Positions 26,321-35,126 of a DNA stretch of 64,000 nucleotides are shown piece by piece. The notes under the pieces were generated by a model. The model saw only the letters and a program-made list of their open reading frames with translations, had not been told where the DNA came from and did not search any database. The DNA is taken from the NCBI GenBank assembly GCA_900314635.1, contig OMVY01000004.1:128878-192877 (forward strand). The letters are read 5' to 3'. A program made the translations under genes and the position numbers. Every line of letters starts with the position of its first letter. Positions within the stretch are counted from its first letter, which is position 1. The stretch comes from an uncultured Methanobrevibacter sp. (lineage in GTDB: Archaea; Methanobacteriota; Methanobacteria; Methanobacteriales; Methanobacteriaceae).

Positions 26321-27073
26321 ATGTCTGAATTTAAGTTTTGTCCGATGTGCGGTGTGGAAAGGAAAAGCAGTGAGCAGTTCTGCCACAGCTGCGATTTCGA
26401 ATACTTGACTGGCAGATATGTCAAGTCAGAAGATGGTGCTCAAAATTTATCTTATTCAATTGATGATGATCAAAATTTAGCCTATTCAGGTGATGGTGCT
26501 CAAGATATCATCAAGTCTGAAGTGAATAATTCTGAGAAGAAAATTGATGTTCAATTGGTATCCCAGGAAGAGTTCGCTGCAGCTAATGATTTAATTAAAT
26601 CATTGAGTGCTGAAATTAATGAGTCAATTGACAAGTGCTTGAATAAATTAGCCTTCGACTTGGAAAATGATGTGGATTTAAAAAAAGCCAATTCCGATTT
26701 CGATGCATGCATATTCATTAGTGAAAATTTGAATATTTCAACCATTAGTGATGTAGACAGTAATGAAAATTCGAATATTTTAGCCATTAATAGTGATATA
26801 GAATTTTCAGATTTGATTGAAGGGATTGATTATTCCAATGAAGAGCTTTTAAATGCTCAAAATACATTTTCTAATTGGATAGTATACAACCAGAGTCATT
26901 TGCCTGGTTTTATTATAAACAAGTACAAGGAGCCTGTAATTGCAAATATAAACAGGCTGAATTTGATTATAGAATCTTTGGGATCTATTGAAAATTATGA
27001 GGGTCTTGACAGGTTCTTGGATATTTTAAAGGATTATCTGAATAATCAGGAATCATTTTTGAATAGTTTTTAA
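26321..27073 (+). CDS. Zinc-ribbon protein coupled to the HEPN-AP2 gene
   Basis: About 250 residues. ATG 26321 is favoured: AGGTGATT at 26307-26314 overlaps the stop codon of the HEPN-AP2 gene, giving a six-base spacing (ATG 26318 would be too close). The start is a zinc ribbon, FKFCPMCGVERKSSEQFCHSCDF (C-x2-C, ten residues, C-x2-C). Residues 30-90 contain imperfect repeats around SYSIDDDQNLAYSGDGAQ. The rest (about 90-250) is helical, Asn/Asp/Ser-rich, with no known motif. Overlapping SD/stop means the two genes are translated as a unit, so the proteins may work together. No family recognised. Confidence 0.65.
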   Translation: MSEFKFCPMCGVERKSSEQFCHSCDFEYLTGRYVKSEDGAQNLSYSIDDDQNLAYSGDGAQDIIKSEVNNSEKKIDVQLVSQEEFAAANDLIKSLSAEINESIDKCLNKLAFDLENDVDLKKANSDFDACIFISENLNISTISDVDSNENSNILAINSDIEFSDLIEGIDYSNEELLNAQNTFSNWIVYNQSHLPGFIINKYKEPVIANINRLNLIIESLGSIENYEGLDRFLDILKDYLNNQESFLNSF

Positions 27074-27335
27074 TATTTGAAAATCCTTTTAATTTTTTTC
27101 TTGTTTTTTTCTAAACACTTTTTTTTCTATTCTAAAACTTTTTTTAGCTATCTATTTTAATTAAATTAAAACCCAATATTTATATTAGATTTTCTATGAA
27201 AGAAGCAGAATTAGCTTTAAGAAATCGTGTTTTTAATGAGGTCATTTATGAATAAAAAAGAGAATGAATTTATTGATGCAATGGAGACAATATGTTCCTG
27301 CTCAATAAAATAAATTAAAATTGAAATTATTTTTT
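27074..27335. other. Gap with possible 19- and 21-codon ORFs
   Basis: T-rich at the start, then two mini-ORFs in chain: 27196-27255 (MKEAELALRNRVFNEV...) and 27248-27313 (MNKKENEFIDAMETICSCSIK), overlapping by ATGAATAA, with GAGGT five bases before the second. Neither can be assigned; either may be a remnant of a decayed gene or a short peptide. Confidence 0.3.
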
Positions 27336-27524
27336 TTATTTTTTATCGATTAATAGTTCTCCTGCGACTCCTATGTTTTCAGGAGGGTACTCTTGAACTA
27401 GAACGGTTATGGCCTCAATAGGCAGTCCGTAGCTTTCAGCTACGATTTTACTTACTTCATGCACCATTTTTCGTCTTTCATCGTCACTTATATTCGGATT
27501 TCCAGCTATTGTTACAACAGGCAT
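27336..27524 (-). CDS. 4-oxalocrotonate tautomerase family protein
   Basis: 62 residues, the standard length of the 4-OT subunit. Pro2, exposed after loss of Met, is the catalytic base (MPVVTIAGNPNISDDERRKMVHEVSKIVAES...). The hydrophobic strand ITVLVQEYPPENIGVAG is the family core with the second strand. These hexameric enzymes tautomerise enol/keto acids; in archaea the physiological substrate is unknown. SD AGGAAGTGA precedes the ATG. It is single and convergent to the preceding gene; nothing nearby suggests an aromatic pathway, so a housekeeping or promiscuous role is likely. Confidence 0.9.
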   Translation of the reverse strand: MPVVTIAGNPNISDDERRKMVHEVSKIVAESYGLPIEAITVLVQEYPPENIGVAGELLIDKK

Positions 27525-27803
27525 TTCATCACTTCCTAATTTTTAAGACTAGTCTGTTTTTCATGATAAATTAAGTTTTCTTTTAAGATTAGTTCATCTA
27601 GCATTAGATTTAATGCTTGATTTATTACTAGTTTAAAAAAAGGATTATTGTCTTTGTTTTATTTTTATCACTTATCTTAAAAAGAGGATTATTGTCTTAT
27701 CTTTTAATTTTATAATATAATCTTAAAATATAATAATCTTAAATGGCATATAAATTATTATCTATCAACATATCACATAAATTATGAATTTGAGGTTTTT
27801 AAA

Positions 27804-29024
27804 ATGGGAAAAAGGAACCCTCCAAGTTTGAGAAAAAATAATAATAACCACAGTGCAAGAAGGCCTGCAAGCTTAAAAAGGCAGAATCCATATGCTTCCA
27901 GAGGTGGAAGACCTCGAAGACGATCCAGAATCAGGAATAAGAAATTAATTTCATTACTTATGGTCCTGTTGTTGTGTCTCGTTGCAGTTGCCGCTTTTTT
28001 AACAATATCCTCTGTGACCCTTGGAAATAATGTGGACCTTGGAAGCGACAATGTGTCTATTGCCGTAACAGGAGATGTCATGTTTGGACGCAAGATGCCG
28101 GGAGTGCTTTCTTCAGGGGAAAGCCCATTCAGATATGTTGAAAATGTAACTAAAGCAGCTGATGTCCTGCTTGTAAACTTTGAAAACCCCGCTACAACCA
28201 CATCAAATGCTGTCAAAGGAGATGTTCCACTCAAAGCGGATCCTTCATATCTGCCTCTTCTAGCTGGCGCCAACAAGATAGTTGTCGCATCACAGGCAAA
28301 CAACCATGCGCTGGACTACGGCGAAGAGGGAATGAACGACAGCTTGAAGAATTTAAATGATGCCGGAATCACCGCAATAGGAGCTGGAGCAAACCAGGAG
28401 TCTGCAAGCAAGCCAGCAGTGGTTGATGTTGGAGACCGCCACATAACAATTTTGAATTACATGGATGCGGATAATTTTGCGGAATATGCTTCAATAATGC
28501 CTCCTGCAACTGCAAATTCATCAGGATTTTCAGCTTATGATGAGGAATATGCAAAGGAGCAGATTCAAGAGGCACGTGACAACGGTTCTAGCATAATCAT
28601 AGCTTATCTACATTATGGAAACGAGTACAGCCGCTCTCCAAACGAATACCAGGTCAACATTTCTCATGAACTGATTGACAATGGTGCAGACATAGTAATT
28701 GGAGCCCATGCCCATGTGACCCAGGGAGTGGAGATGTATAATGGAAAGCCTATTTTCTATAATCTTGGAAACTTCATATTCGACCAGTCAAATCCTGCCA
28801 CACACAGGGCTTATTTCCTGAATCTTGATTTGGTCGAGGACAATTGTACAGTTACTCTCTATCCTGTCAATATTATCAATTACCTGCCTCAGTTCATGTC
28901 TGCCGAAGATGGAAAGGCATTGATTGCAGAGCTGAATCCTCAATGCGACGAGCTGCAGGTTACTGATGATGGTACTGGAAAGCTGACCTTTAAGCTGGGA
29001 AATCTAACTGAAGATGCTAATTAA
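27804..29024 (+). CDS. CapA-family protein (poly-gamma-glutamate synthesis-like metallophosphatase fold)
   Basis: 406 residues. Arg/Lys-rich cytoplasmic start, one TM (about residues 50-72), then an extracellular CapA domain: VSIAVTGDVMFGRKMPG (first metal site), VLLVNFENPATT (Glu), VASQANNHALDYGEEGMNDS (Asn-His), IAYLHYGNEY and VIGAHAHVTQGVEMYNGKPIFYNLGNFIFDQ (His cluster). This is the calcineurin-like set of ligands, used in bacteria with capsule poly-glutamate genes. No other cap genes are near, so a general envelope hydrolase or synthase role is guessed. SD GAGGTTTT precedes ATG 27804. Confidence 0.85.
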   Translation: MGKRNPPSLRKNNNNHSARRPASLKRQNPYASRGGRPRRRSRIRNKKLISLLMVLLLCLVAVAAFLTISSVTLGNNVDLGSDNVSIAVTGDVMFGRKMPGVLSSGESPFRYVENVTKAADVLLVNFENPATTTSNAVKGDVPLKADPSYLPLLAGANKIVVASQANNHALDYGEEGMNDSLKNLNDAGITAIGAGANQESASKPAVVDVGDRHITILNYMDADNFAEYASIMPPATANSSGFSAYDEEYAKEQIQEARDNGSSIIIAYLHYGNEYSRSPNEYQVNISHELIDNGADIVIGAHAHVTQGVEMYNGKPIFYNLGNFIFDQSNPATHRAYFLNLDLVEDNCTVTLYPVNIINYLPQFMSAEDGKALIAELNPQCDELQVTDDGTGKLTFKLGNLTEDAN

Positions 29025-29081
29025 ATCAGTTTTTTATTTTATAAGATAAAGTTTATTATATATATGAATTAATGTGATACA

Positions 29082-29537
29082 ATGCTTGGTGAAAAAGAAC
29101 TTATAAAACTCTTTCCGGATTTTGCCGACTTGGTACAGCCTTCTGGAATAGACCTCGAGCTTGATGAACTCTTTGAACAGAAGTCATCAGGCTCCCTGAT
29201 TGACAATGAGAAAAACCTGCCTGAAATAGAGGCAATGGAAGGTCCGGTTTACACATTGAAACCACATACCGCTTATCTTGCTTCAATCAAGCGCAAAGTA
29301 AAGATTCCAAAAGGATACACAATGCTCTATCTTCCACGTTCAACTCTGCTTCGCTCATTTGTTTCAGTTCAGACTGCAGTGGGGGATCCTGGCTTTTATG
29401 GAACATTGATGTTCATGGTTTATAATCATGGAGACTTTGAGTATAAGCTTAAATCAGGAGACAGGATAGCTCAGGCTGTGGTTTTTCCTGTTGAAGGTTC
29501 TGGAGAGTATGACGGATCCTACCAGGAAGAAGAGTGA
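29082..29537 (+). CDS. dut: dUTP diphosphatase / dCTP deaminase-like
   Basis: 151 residues of the trimeric dUTPase/DCD fold. Visible: LVQPSGIDLELDELFE, YTLKPHTAYLASIKRKVKIPKGYTMLYLPRSTLLRSFVSVQTAVGDPGFYGTLMFMVYNHG and KLKSGDRIAQAVVFPV. The S-T-L-x-R motif and the D-P-G-F-Y-G nucleotide site are present. It would remove dUTP to keep uracil out of DNA; whether it also deaminates dCTP cannot be judged by eye. The C-terminus (GSGEYDGSYQEEE) is the flexible tail that closes over the site in this family. It is downstream of capA with a 57-bp gap and its own GTGATA SD. Confidence 0.85.
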   Translation: MLGEKELIKLFPDFADLVQPSGIDLELDELFEQKSSGSLIDNEKNLPEIEAMEGPVYTLKPHTAYLASIKRKVKIPKGYTMLYLPRSTLLRSFVSVQTAVGDPGFYGTLMFMVYNHGDFEYKLKSGDRIAQAVVFPVEGSGEYDGSYQEEE

Positions 29538-29685
29538 TTTTATAAATTTGACATTTTGGCTAATATTTTTAGTTTAACAGATATTTTTTCATTATGTGAT
29601 ATTGTTGATTAATATTTTTCATTATTTATTGTTTAACAGATATTGAATTGTTTAATAATATTTTCCATTTGATATGGTGATAATT

Positions 29686-30882
29686 ATGTATGAATATAAG
29701 ATTAGCGTTATTCTAGTGACTTCAAATGCTTCAAAAAGCATTGCAGGTTTGATAAATTCAATAACGCTTCAGGATTTCAAGGATTTCGAACTGATTGTAA
29801 TCGATGATGCATCCCAAGATGATACATTAAATATTGTTCGTGAGAATCTTAAAGGTTCATCCATTAATTATCGAATATATCTAAACAAGGAATCAAAAGG
29901 ACTGGAGGCTTCACGAAATTATGCTATTGGCCTTTCCAAGGGAAGATATATAGTTTTTGTTGAAGATGATGGCATGTTGTATTTCTATCATCTCTCACGT
30001 CTGTGGGGGCCATTGAATCCTGATAGAAACAGTGAAAGCTTTAAGAATACCCGAATAGATCTCTCCGCTTTGGATGGAGAGGTGGATTTTGAGAAGCTGG
30101 ATGATGAGTTCGATTTGAATTCAAAGGAAAATTCTATATCTCCTGATGATGTAGACTCTGTTTTCATCAAGGGTCTGACATTGGATTCACAAGATGAGTT
30201 TGTTGGATTTGATTCCTATGATTTTGATTCAATTTTGAATCTGGCAAGAAGAAACAATCATAATGTGAATTCTCTCTCATTGATCAATCTGATTTCATTG
30301 CATGAGCTGCCTTTTTCCATCAATTACATGATTTATGACAGGGAAATCCTGGACAGGCATGATATTAGATTCAGAGAGGATTACAGCTGTTTTTCAGATT
30401 TGGATTTTGCAGTGAGATACCTGCTTTACTGCAACAGGATAAGGTTCATCAACACCTATACTTATTATGAATATCTTGATCTGGAAAATATGACTTTCCA
30501 GGATGTTTTGAATCCTTTGTACCATTTGGATGAGCTGGATGGCATAGCATCATATCTTGATGGTTTGTCTTCCAAAAACACTGATTTTGGTGTCATATCC
30601 AGTCAATTTGAAACTCGCCATATTCCAAAATTGGTTTTTGACAGAATCAATTCATTAATCGACTATAATTATCCAAAGGAAGAGATAATGAAAATTATGA
30701 AGTCTCTGGATTTGAGCTCAAGGCTTCAGAAATTTAAGCCTAAAAGCAGGTCTGATTACAAGTTCAAGGTTCAGCTGGACTTGATTGTTCGAAATTTCAG
30801 TCTTTATCACTCTATGAGAAAAAGATTTAAGAGAGATAATACAAAAACAAATAAAGAATATCTGGATTTATTGAAAATCTAA
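29686..30882 (+). CDS. Family 2 glycosyltransferase
   Basis: 398 residues from ATG 29686 (MYEYKISV); the upstream ATG 29674 overlaps the GGTGAT SD. The GT-A fold is visible at residues 5-110: ISVILVTSNASKSIAGLINSI, ELIVIDDASQDDTLNIVRE, SKGLEASRNYAIGLSKGRYIVFVEDDG (the DXD-like EDD). Residues 115-200 are an acidic, low-complexity insert (DGEVDFEKLDDEFDLNSKEN) that interrupts the usual fold, followed by a helical domain 200-398. The donor and acceptor are unknown; wall or surface glycan assembly is likely as elsewhere in the window. Unusual is the large Asp/Ser-rich insert. Confidence 0.75.
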   Translation: MYEYKISVILVTSNASKSIAGLINSITLQDFKDFELIVIDDASQDDTLNIVRENLKGSSINYRIYLNKESKGLEASRNYAIGLSKGRYIVFVEDDGMLYFYHLSRLWGPLNPDRNSESFKNTRIDLSALDGEVDFEKLDDEFDLNSKENSISPDDVDSVFIKGLTLDSQDEFVGFDSYDFDSILNLARRNNHNVNSLSLINLISLHELPFSINYMIYDREILDRHDIRFREDYSCFSDLDFAVRYLLYCNRIRFINTYTYYEYLDLENMTFQDVLNPLYHLDELDGIASYLDGLSSKNTDFGVISSQFETRHIPKLVFDRINSLIDYNYPKEEIMKIMKSLDLSSRLQKFKPKSRSDYKFKVQLDLIVRNFSLYHSMRKRFKRDNTKTNKEYLDLLKI

Positions 30883-31063
30883 TCATTTGATTAATTTTTT
30901 TTAAATTTATGGTGAAATTATTATTTGACTGTCTTTATCATTTAAAGTATAATGTACTTTGATTAGTTTGAGATGGATTGAATTAAATCATTTGATTATT
31001 TTTTTTTAAATGATTTATTTTTAAAAAGACTTAATATTATTTAATTTTATAAAGAGGATTAGC

Positions 31064-32050
31064 ATGGTGGAAATTGTTTTAGGGCTTCCAAAGGGAAGCT
31101 TGAATAATGTGAAAAGAGGAAATACCTATCAATTGTTTATAGATGCAGGTTATGAGGTTCAAGGCTATGAGCCTGGAGATGAATCCTATGAAATCGAAAT
31201 TTTAAACGATGATGAAATCAAGGCTTATCTTACCCGTCCGCAGAGTTCTCCTGTTGAACTTAATCGTGGAATGGTAGATATTTCTATCGTTGGAGAAGAC
31301 TGGGTCAAGGAAGAGTCCGTATTAAGTGAAAACGATATTGTGAAAATCGGCGATTTGAATTATGGCGAAACCCGTCTTGTGGTTGCTGTTCCAAAGGATT
31401 CTCCATATGAAACATTGACTGACTTCTTCAGAGCCAACAAGGATAGGGACACTCCGATCTTATGCTTTACAGAATATCCTAATTTAACCAGGCAGTTCTT
31501 CATGGAAAATGAGGCTTATAAGGAAATCTACGGGGATTCAATTCCATATTGCCAGGTAAGAGGTCTCAGAGATGGAGACAATGAAAAAGTTCAGGTGATC
31601 AACTCAGACGGTGCTACTGAAGTTTATATCGCAAAAGGCGCAGATTTAATTGTTGACAACACCCAGACAGGAAGCAGCCTTAGAAAGGCAGGTTTGAAAG
31701 AGCTTGAAACCATATTGCACTCTTCTGCAGGTTTGTATGCCGGAGTCAGCTGCAAGGGCGAGAAGATGGAGAAGGCTCAAAAGATCTATCAGCAGTTGTT
31801 AGGCGCCATCACAGCTAGAAAATACTTTGATGTCAAATTCAATATTTCAAACGACTCCCTTGATGATGTCTGCAATTATCTCATTGACAATAAGTTCTGC
31901 AGTAACGAGCCTACTGTAAACAAGGGCAGCAGCTTTTCACAAGTCAATGTCATGATTCCTAAAAACCACTTCCCTGAGATGCTTGAAGGAATCAAGTCAT
32001 TTGGAGCTTCTTCTGTGATTAGAAGCGGTGTAAAGCAGTATGTTTTATAA
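31064..32050 (+). CDS. hisG: ATP phosphoribosyltransferase (HisG, long form)
   Basis: 328 residues. First enzyme of histidine synthesis, joining ATP and PRPP. Landmarks: [47 protein letters not shown], a PRPP-loop-like [34 protein letters not shown], and a C-terminal ferredoxin-like regulatory domain ([37 protein letters not shown]) that binds His and AMP in the long form. The sequence looks unlike the more usual Methanobacteriales HisG that starts RIAVPSKGRISEPA; it may be a second or transferred version (recall-based). SD GAGGATTA ahead of ATG 31064; twin terminators follow. Confidence 0.85.
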   Translation: MVEIVLGLPKGSLNNVKRGNTYQLFIDAGYEVQGYEPGDESYEIEILNDDEIKAYLTRPQSSPVELNRGMVDISIVGEDWVKEESVLSENDIVKIGDLNYGETRLVVAVPKDSPYETLTDFFRANKDRDTPILCFTEYPNLTRQFFMENEAYKEIYGDSIPYCQVRGLRDGDNEKVQVINSDGATEVYIAKGADLIVDNTQTGSSLRKAGLKELETILHSSAGLYAGVSCKGEKMEKAQKIYQQLLGAITARKYFDVKFNISNDSLDDVCNYLIDNKFCSNEPTVNKGSSFSQVNVMIPKNHFPEMLEGIKSFGASSVIRSGVKQYVL

Positions 32051-32053
32051 ATC

Positions 32054-32077
32054 AGCTATTTTTTTATAGCTTTTTTA
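32054..32077 (+). terminator. hisG terminator 1
   Basis: AGCTAT / ATAGCT (6-bp stem, six-T loop) then a T-run, four bases after the hisG stop codon. Confidence 0.65.
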
Positions 32078-32124
32078 TTATTTTTTCAGGTTTTTTTTTA
32101 AAACTTTTTTAATTATTTTTAGCG

Positions 32125-32147
32125 AGCTATTTTTTAATAGCTTTTTA
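32125..32147 (+). terminator. hisG terminator 2
   Basis: A second AGCTAT / ATAGCT hairpin (32125-32142) followed by TTTTT. It repeats the first stem about 71 bp downstream. Confidence 0.55.
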
Positions 32148-32477
32148 TATTTTTTTTAGAGTTATTTTTTCTTTAAATCCATTGCCTATTTTTGTATAAC
32201 TTTCAAATTAATAAAAAGTAATAAAAACAATATCTTTTTATATCTAAACATATAAATTATATATAAAATTATGATAAATCGTTATAATTTTTATGAGGAA
32301 TCATTATAATTTTTTGTATATTTTTTAATTAATCATGATAGTTTTTAAAAATTTTTATACAGTTGATGAAAAAATAAAGGTAATGTTGTGAATTGTATAA
32401 ACGATTTGTCATTTGGGCATTTAATCAATTTTGATTAAAAATAATTTTGTTGACTTTATTTTCATGAAGGTGTTCAT

Positions 32478-33401
32478 ATGCTAACATCTGTGCAAAAGGA
32501 AATCTTACAAACATTAATAAACTTATATCAGAATTCCGATAGCAAATCCATCAAAGGGGAAGGGATTGCAGAGGTCATGAACCGCAATCCGGGAACTATT
32601 CGGAATCAGATGCAGTCTCTTAGAAGTCTGGGACTTGTAAAAGGAGTTCCGGGTCCTCGCGGAGGCTACAAGCCGACCATAGAGGCATATCATACATTGA
32701 ATATTTCATTTACTGACAATAGTGCGAATGTTCCCATTTTTAAAAATGATAAGAAACTTGAGGATGCTTCAGTGGCAAAGATAGAATTTACAAGCATCAC
32801 ACATCCTGGTGAATGCGAGGCGGCAATAAAGGTATTGGGAAACATTAAAAGCCTGAATATAGGGGATACAGTTCGTGTAGGCCCTACTCCGGTAAACAAT
32901 CTGGGATTGATAGGCACAATTGTCGGAAGGGATGACATGGACAATATCCTTCTTCTGGATATCAGCACTATCAGAAGCATTCCTAAAAACAGCGTTTATG
33001 AAATCGCCTCACTTGATCTGATCTACCTGGAACCTGGAGATTCAATCAAATATGCTGCAAATCTCCTTTCATCCAAACACATCGATGGAGCTCCTGTAAT
33101 TACCGAAGGGGTTGCCATAGGCATGATTTCACTAACAGACATAGTGAATGCGCTGGCTAACGGAAGGGAAAACGAGGAAGTCAGAGACATAATGACCAAG
33201 AGGCTGTTCTTCATCAACAAGGATACAAGAATAGCAACAGCTGTTTACAAGATGTACAAGTTTGGAATCAGCAGGCTGATTGTCGTGGATGACGAGCACT
33301 CTCCTATTGGTGTTGTTACACGTACTGATTTGATTGAAACTATTACAAACTTGAAGAATTTCCCTGTTTTAGGCGAATCTGACCTGGAAGATGATATTTA
33401 A
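32478..33401 (+). CDS. HTH plus CBS-pair regulator
   Basis: 307 residues. A winged-helix DNA-binding domain is at residues 1-75: MLTSVQKEILQTLINLYQ, EGIAEVMNRNPGTIRNQMQSLRSLGLVKGVPGPRGGYKPT. The middle (about 75-170) is a beta-rich TRAM/OB-like part (GDTVRVGPTPVNNLGLIGTIVGRDDMDNILLLDIS). Two CBS units follow (about 190-235: HIDGAPVITEGVAIGMISLTDIVNAL; 245-300: ITKRLFFIN...GISRLIVVDDEHSPIGVVTRTDLI) that likely sense adenine nucleotides. A transcription regulator answering energy state is the best guess; targets unknown. SD AAGGTG precedes ATG 32478. Confidence 0.8.
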   Translation: MLTSVQKEILQTLINLYQNSDSKSIKGEGIAEVMNRNPGTIRNQMQSLRSLGLVKGVPGPRGGYKPTIEAYHTLNISFTDNSANVPIFKNDKKLEDASVAKIEFTSITHPGECEAAIKVLGNIKSLNIGDTVRVGPTPVNNLGLIGTIVGRDDMDNILLLDISTIRSIPKNSVYEIASLDLIYLEPGDSIKYAANLLSSKHIDGAPVITEGVAIGMISLTDIVNALANGRENEEVRDIMTKRLFFINKDTRIATAVYKMYKFGISRLIVVDDEHSPIGVVTRTDLIETITNLKNFPVLGESDLEDDI

Positions 33402-33520
33402 TTTAATTATTATTTTTTTTCACTTTGAAATGATTTGAAAATTTTTTCTAGTTTAACTAGAGACTGATTTAACAAATTGCTTCTTTTATTTATTTTATTA
33501 TTTTATGACTTGTGATTTTT

Positions 33521-34456
33521 ATGAAAGTTAATCAATTGAGAATTAAAAAGGACATGAAGGTAAGCGAGCTAATGGAACAATTTGATGGCTCTGGTGTACT
33601 GGGTTCAGGAAGAGTAGCAAGAGCCGGCAACCTGATTGTGAAAATGATCGAGGATGAAGATATGGGAATCTTCATGAGCGTGGCAGGACCAATGGTTCCC
33701 GGCGGAATGAGAAATATAATCTCAGACATGATTAAAGCGGGCTATATAGATGTCCTGATGACAAGTGGAGCCAATATCACACATGATCTTCTGGAAGCTT
33801 TTGGAGGACGTCATTACAGGGACCTTGGCAATAATGACGAGGAGTTGAATGATGCGGGAATTGGTAGAATAGCTGATGTCTATACAAAATCAGATGATTT
33901 CGAGCTCTTTGAAAGCGAAATTACCAAAATATTCGAAATAATTGACAAGAAGCTGGACAATGACAAGGACAAGCATATCATAAGCATCCAGGCCTTATTA
34001 AGGGAAGTCGGTCTTTTAATCGATGATGAGAACTCAATTTTAAGACAGGCTGCCTTGAATGATGTGGACATTTATGCTCCGGGACTGATTGACAGCATGT
34101 TCGGACTTCAACTGTGGATTTTCTCACAGGATCATGACATTGTGGTGAGTGCTGCAGGAGATATGCCTAAATTGTCCGACAAGGTTTTCGAGTATGAAAA
34201 AATAGGTGCCATCATGCTTGGAGGAGGTCTTCCAAAGCATTACACTCTTGCATGCAATCTTTTAAAAGGCGGAATCGATGCTGGAGTTCAGATTGTGATG
34301 GACAGGCCTGAGACAGGCAGCCTGAGCGGTGCTCCTCTTGAAGAGGCGAAATCATGGTCCAAGGCCAAGCACGGCTCAAATCTGGTTACTGTCATAGGTG
34401 ATGTGACTATAATATTCCCATTGATAATGGCATCTGTTTTAGACAAGCTGGAATGA
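33521..34456 (+). CDS. dys: Deoxyhypusine synthase
   Basis: 311 residues. The enzyme transfers the aminobutyl group of spermidine to a Lys of aIF5A. Landmarks: GSGRVARAGNLIVKMIED, FMSVAGPMVPGGMRNIISDMI, VLMTSGANITHDLLEAFGGRHY, DVDIYAPGLIDSMFGLQLWIF, IMLGGGLPKHYTLACNLL and ETGSLSGAPLEEAKSWSKAKHG, then VTVIGDVTIIFPLIMASVL. Start ATG 33521 follows TGTGATTT; the GTG at 33512 is part of that SD. At the place aligned by eye to the human catalytic Lys329 there is Thr. A terminator overlaps the stop codon. Confidence 0.93.
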   Translation: MKVNQLRIKKDMKVSELMEQFDGSGVLGSGRVARAGNLIVKMIEDEDMGIFMSVAGPMVPGGMRNIISDMIKAGYIDVLMTSGANITHDLLEAFGGRHYRDLGNNDEELNDAGIGRIADVYTKSDDFELFESEITKIFEIIDKKLDNDKDKHIISIQALLREVGLLIDDENSILRQAALNDVDIYAPGLIDSMFGLQLWIFSQDHDIVVSAAGDMPKLSDKVFEYEKIGAIMLGGGLPKHYTLACNLLKGGIDAGVQIVMDRPETGSLSGAPLEEAKSWSKAKHGSNLVTVIGDVTIIFPLIMASVLDKLE

Positions 34457-34482
34457 TGTTCCAGTTTAATTTTTTTTTACAT
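34448..34482 (+). terminator. Deoxyhypusine synthase terminator
   Basis: CTGGAA / TTCCAG stem (6 bp, TGATG loop containing the TGA stop; 34448-34464) followed by a run of T. Confidence 0.65.
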
Positions 34483-34583
34483 ATTTGGTGCTATCTGGGA
34501 TTATTTATTTTTCTTATAACTTTTTTTATTAATTTATAAATTCTATTTACCATGTTCCAACTCATTTTAAGTTTTTTTATAGA

Positions 34584-35126
34584 TTATTTTAACAAGTATT
34601 TTTCAAAGGTTATTCTAGCTATTTCATAAGCTATTTCAAAGCATAAGAAGTAAATAAAAGACCAGCCTTCTAATAATCCCGCTATAACAAGCAGTAAAAT
34701 AACCACTTTAAGAGCAAATCTGTAATCAAAGAAGTATTCAAGGAATCTACTTTTTGCATAAATAGCTTCATTGTCATTACCTATCTCGTCTATGATTGCT
34801 CCAATCATGCATATTAGGATTATCAGGATGCTTGTCATTGTGAAATGTGGAAGTCCTAAGATAAAAAACAGGATTAGAAATGATGCCATTGTGGCTATGT
34901 GGTGTATTCCATCCACCTTCAATGCGAGAATGTTGCCGATTAGAATGGCTATGAATATGCAAGCGGCATCCGTATTGATTGATGAGGCATATGCTGTAAA
35001 CGCTCCGCATATAATTCCGAGCAGGACAGCACTAAAAATGCTTGACTTTTCATCATATTCATCGTCTGAAAGTTTCATGAAAAAGCCGCTCATCATATAT
35101 GATGCTGCAAGAATGATATTAAACAA
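34584..35126 (-). CDS. Hypothetical polytopic membrane protein
   Basis: 180 residues, start TTG 35126 with GGAG eight bases upstream (the ATG in that SD is in another frame). Five or six hydrophobic segments are visible (about residues 30-55, 58-75, 80-97, 98-113, 135-155, 150-170) with short acidic loops (SDDEYDEKSS, EIGNDNEA). It looks like a small integral membrane protein of the DUF-type found in methanogens. No ligand or transport motif is recognised. It lies alone between a 60-bp repeat region and dys. Confidence 0.6.
   Translation of the reverse strand: MFNIILAASYMMSGFFMKLSDDEYDEKSSIFSAVLLGIICGAFTAYASSINTDAACIFIAILIGNILALKVDGIHHIATMASFLILFFILGLPHFTMTSILIILICMIGAIIDEIGNDNEAIYAKSRFLEYFFDYRFALKVVILLLVIAGLLEGWSFIYFLCFEIAYEIARITFEKYLLK

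Larger units (their letters stand above)
32051..32477. other. Terminators and promoter region between hisG and CBS regulator
   Basis: 427 bp with no firm gene. It holds two similar hairpin terminators (32054 and 32125), then A/T-rich DNA. ATTTTTATACAG (about 32351-32362) may be a TATA box; a 16-codon GTG ORF (32388-32438) behind AAAGG is a possible leader peptide, with SD AAGGTGT near 32467 for the next gene. Confidence 0.4.
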
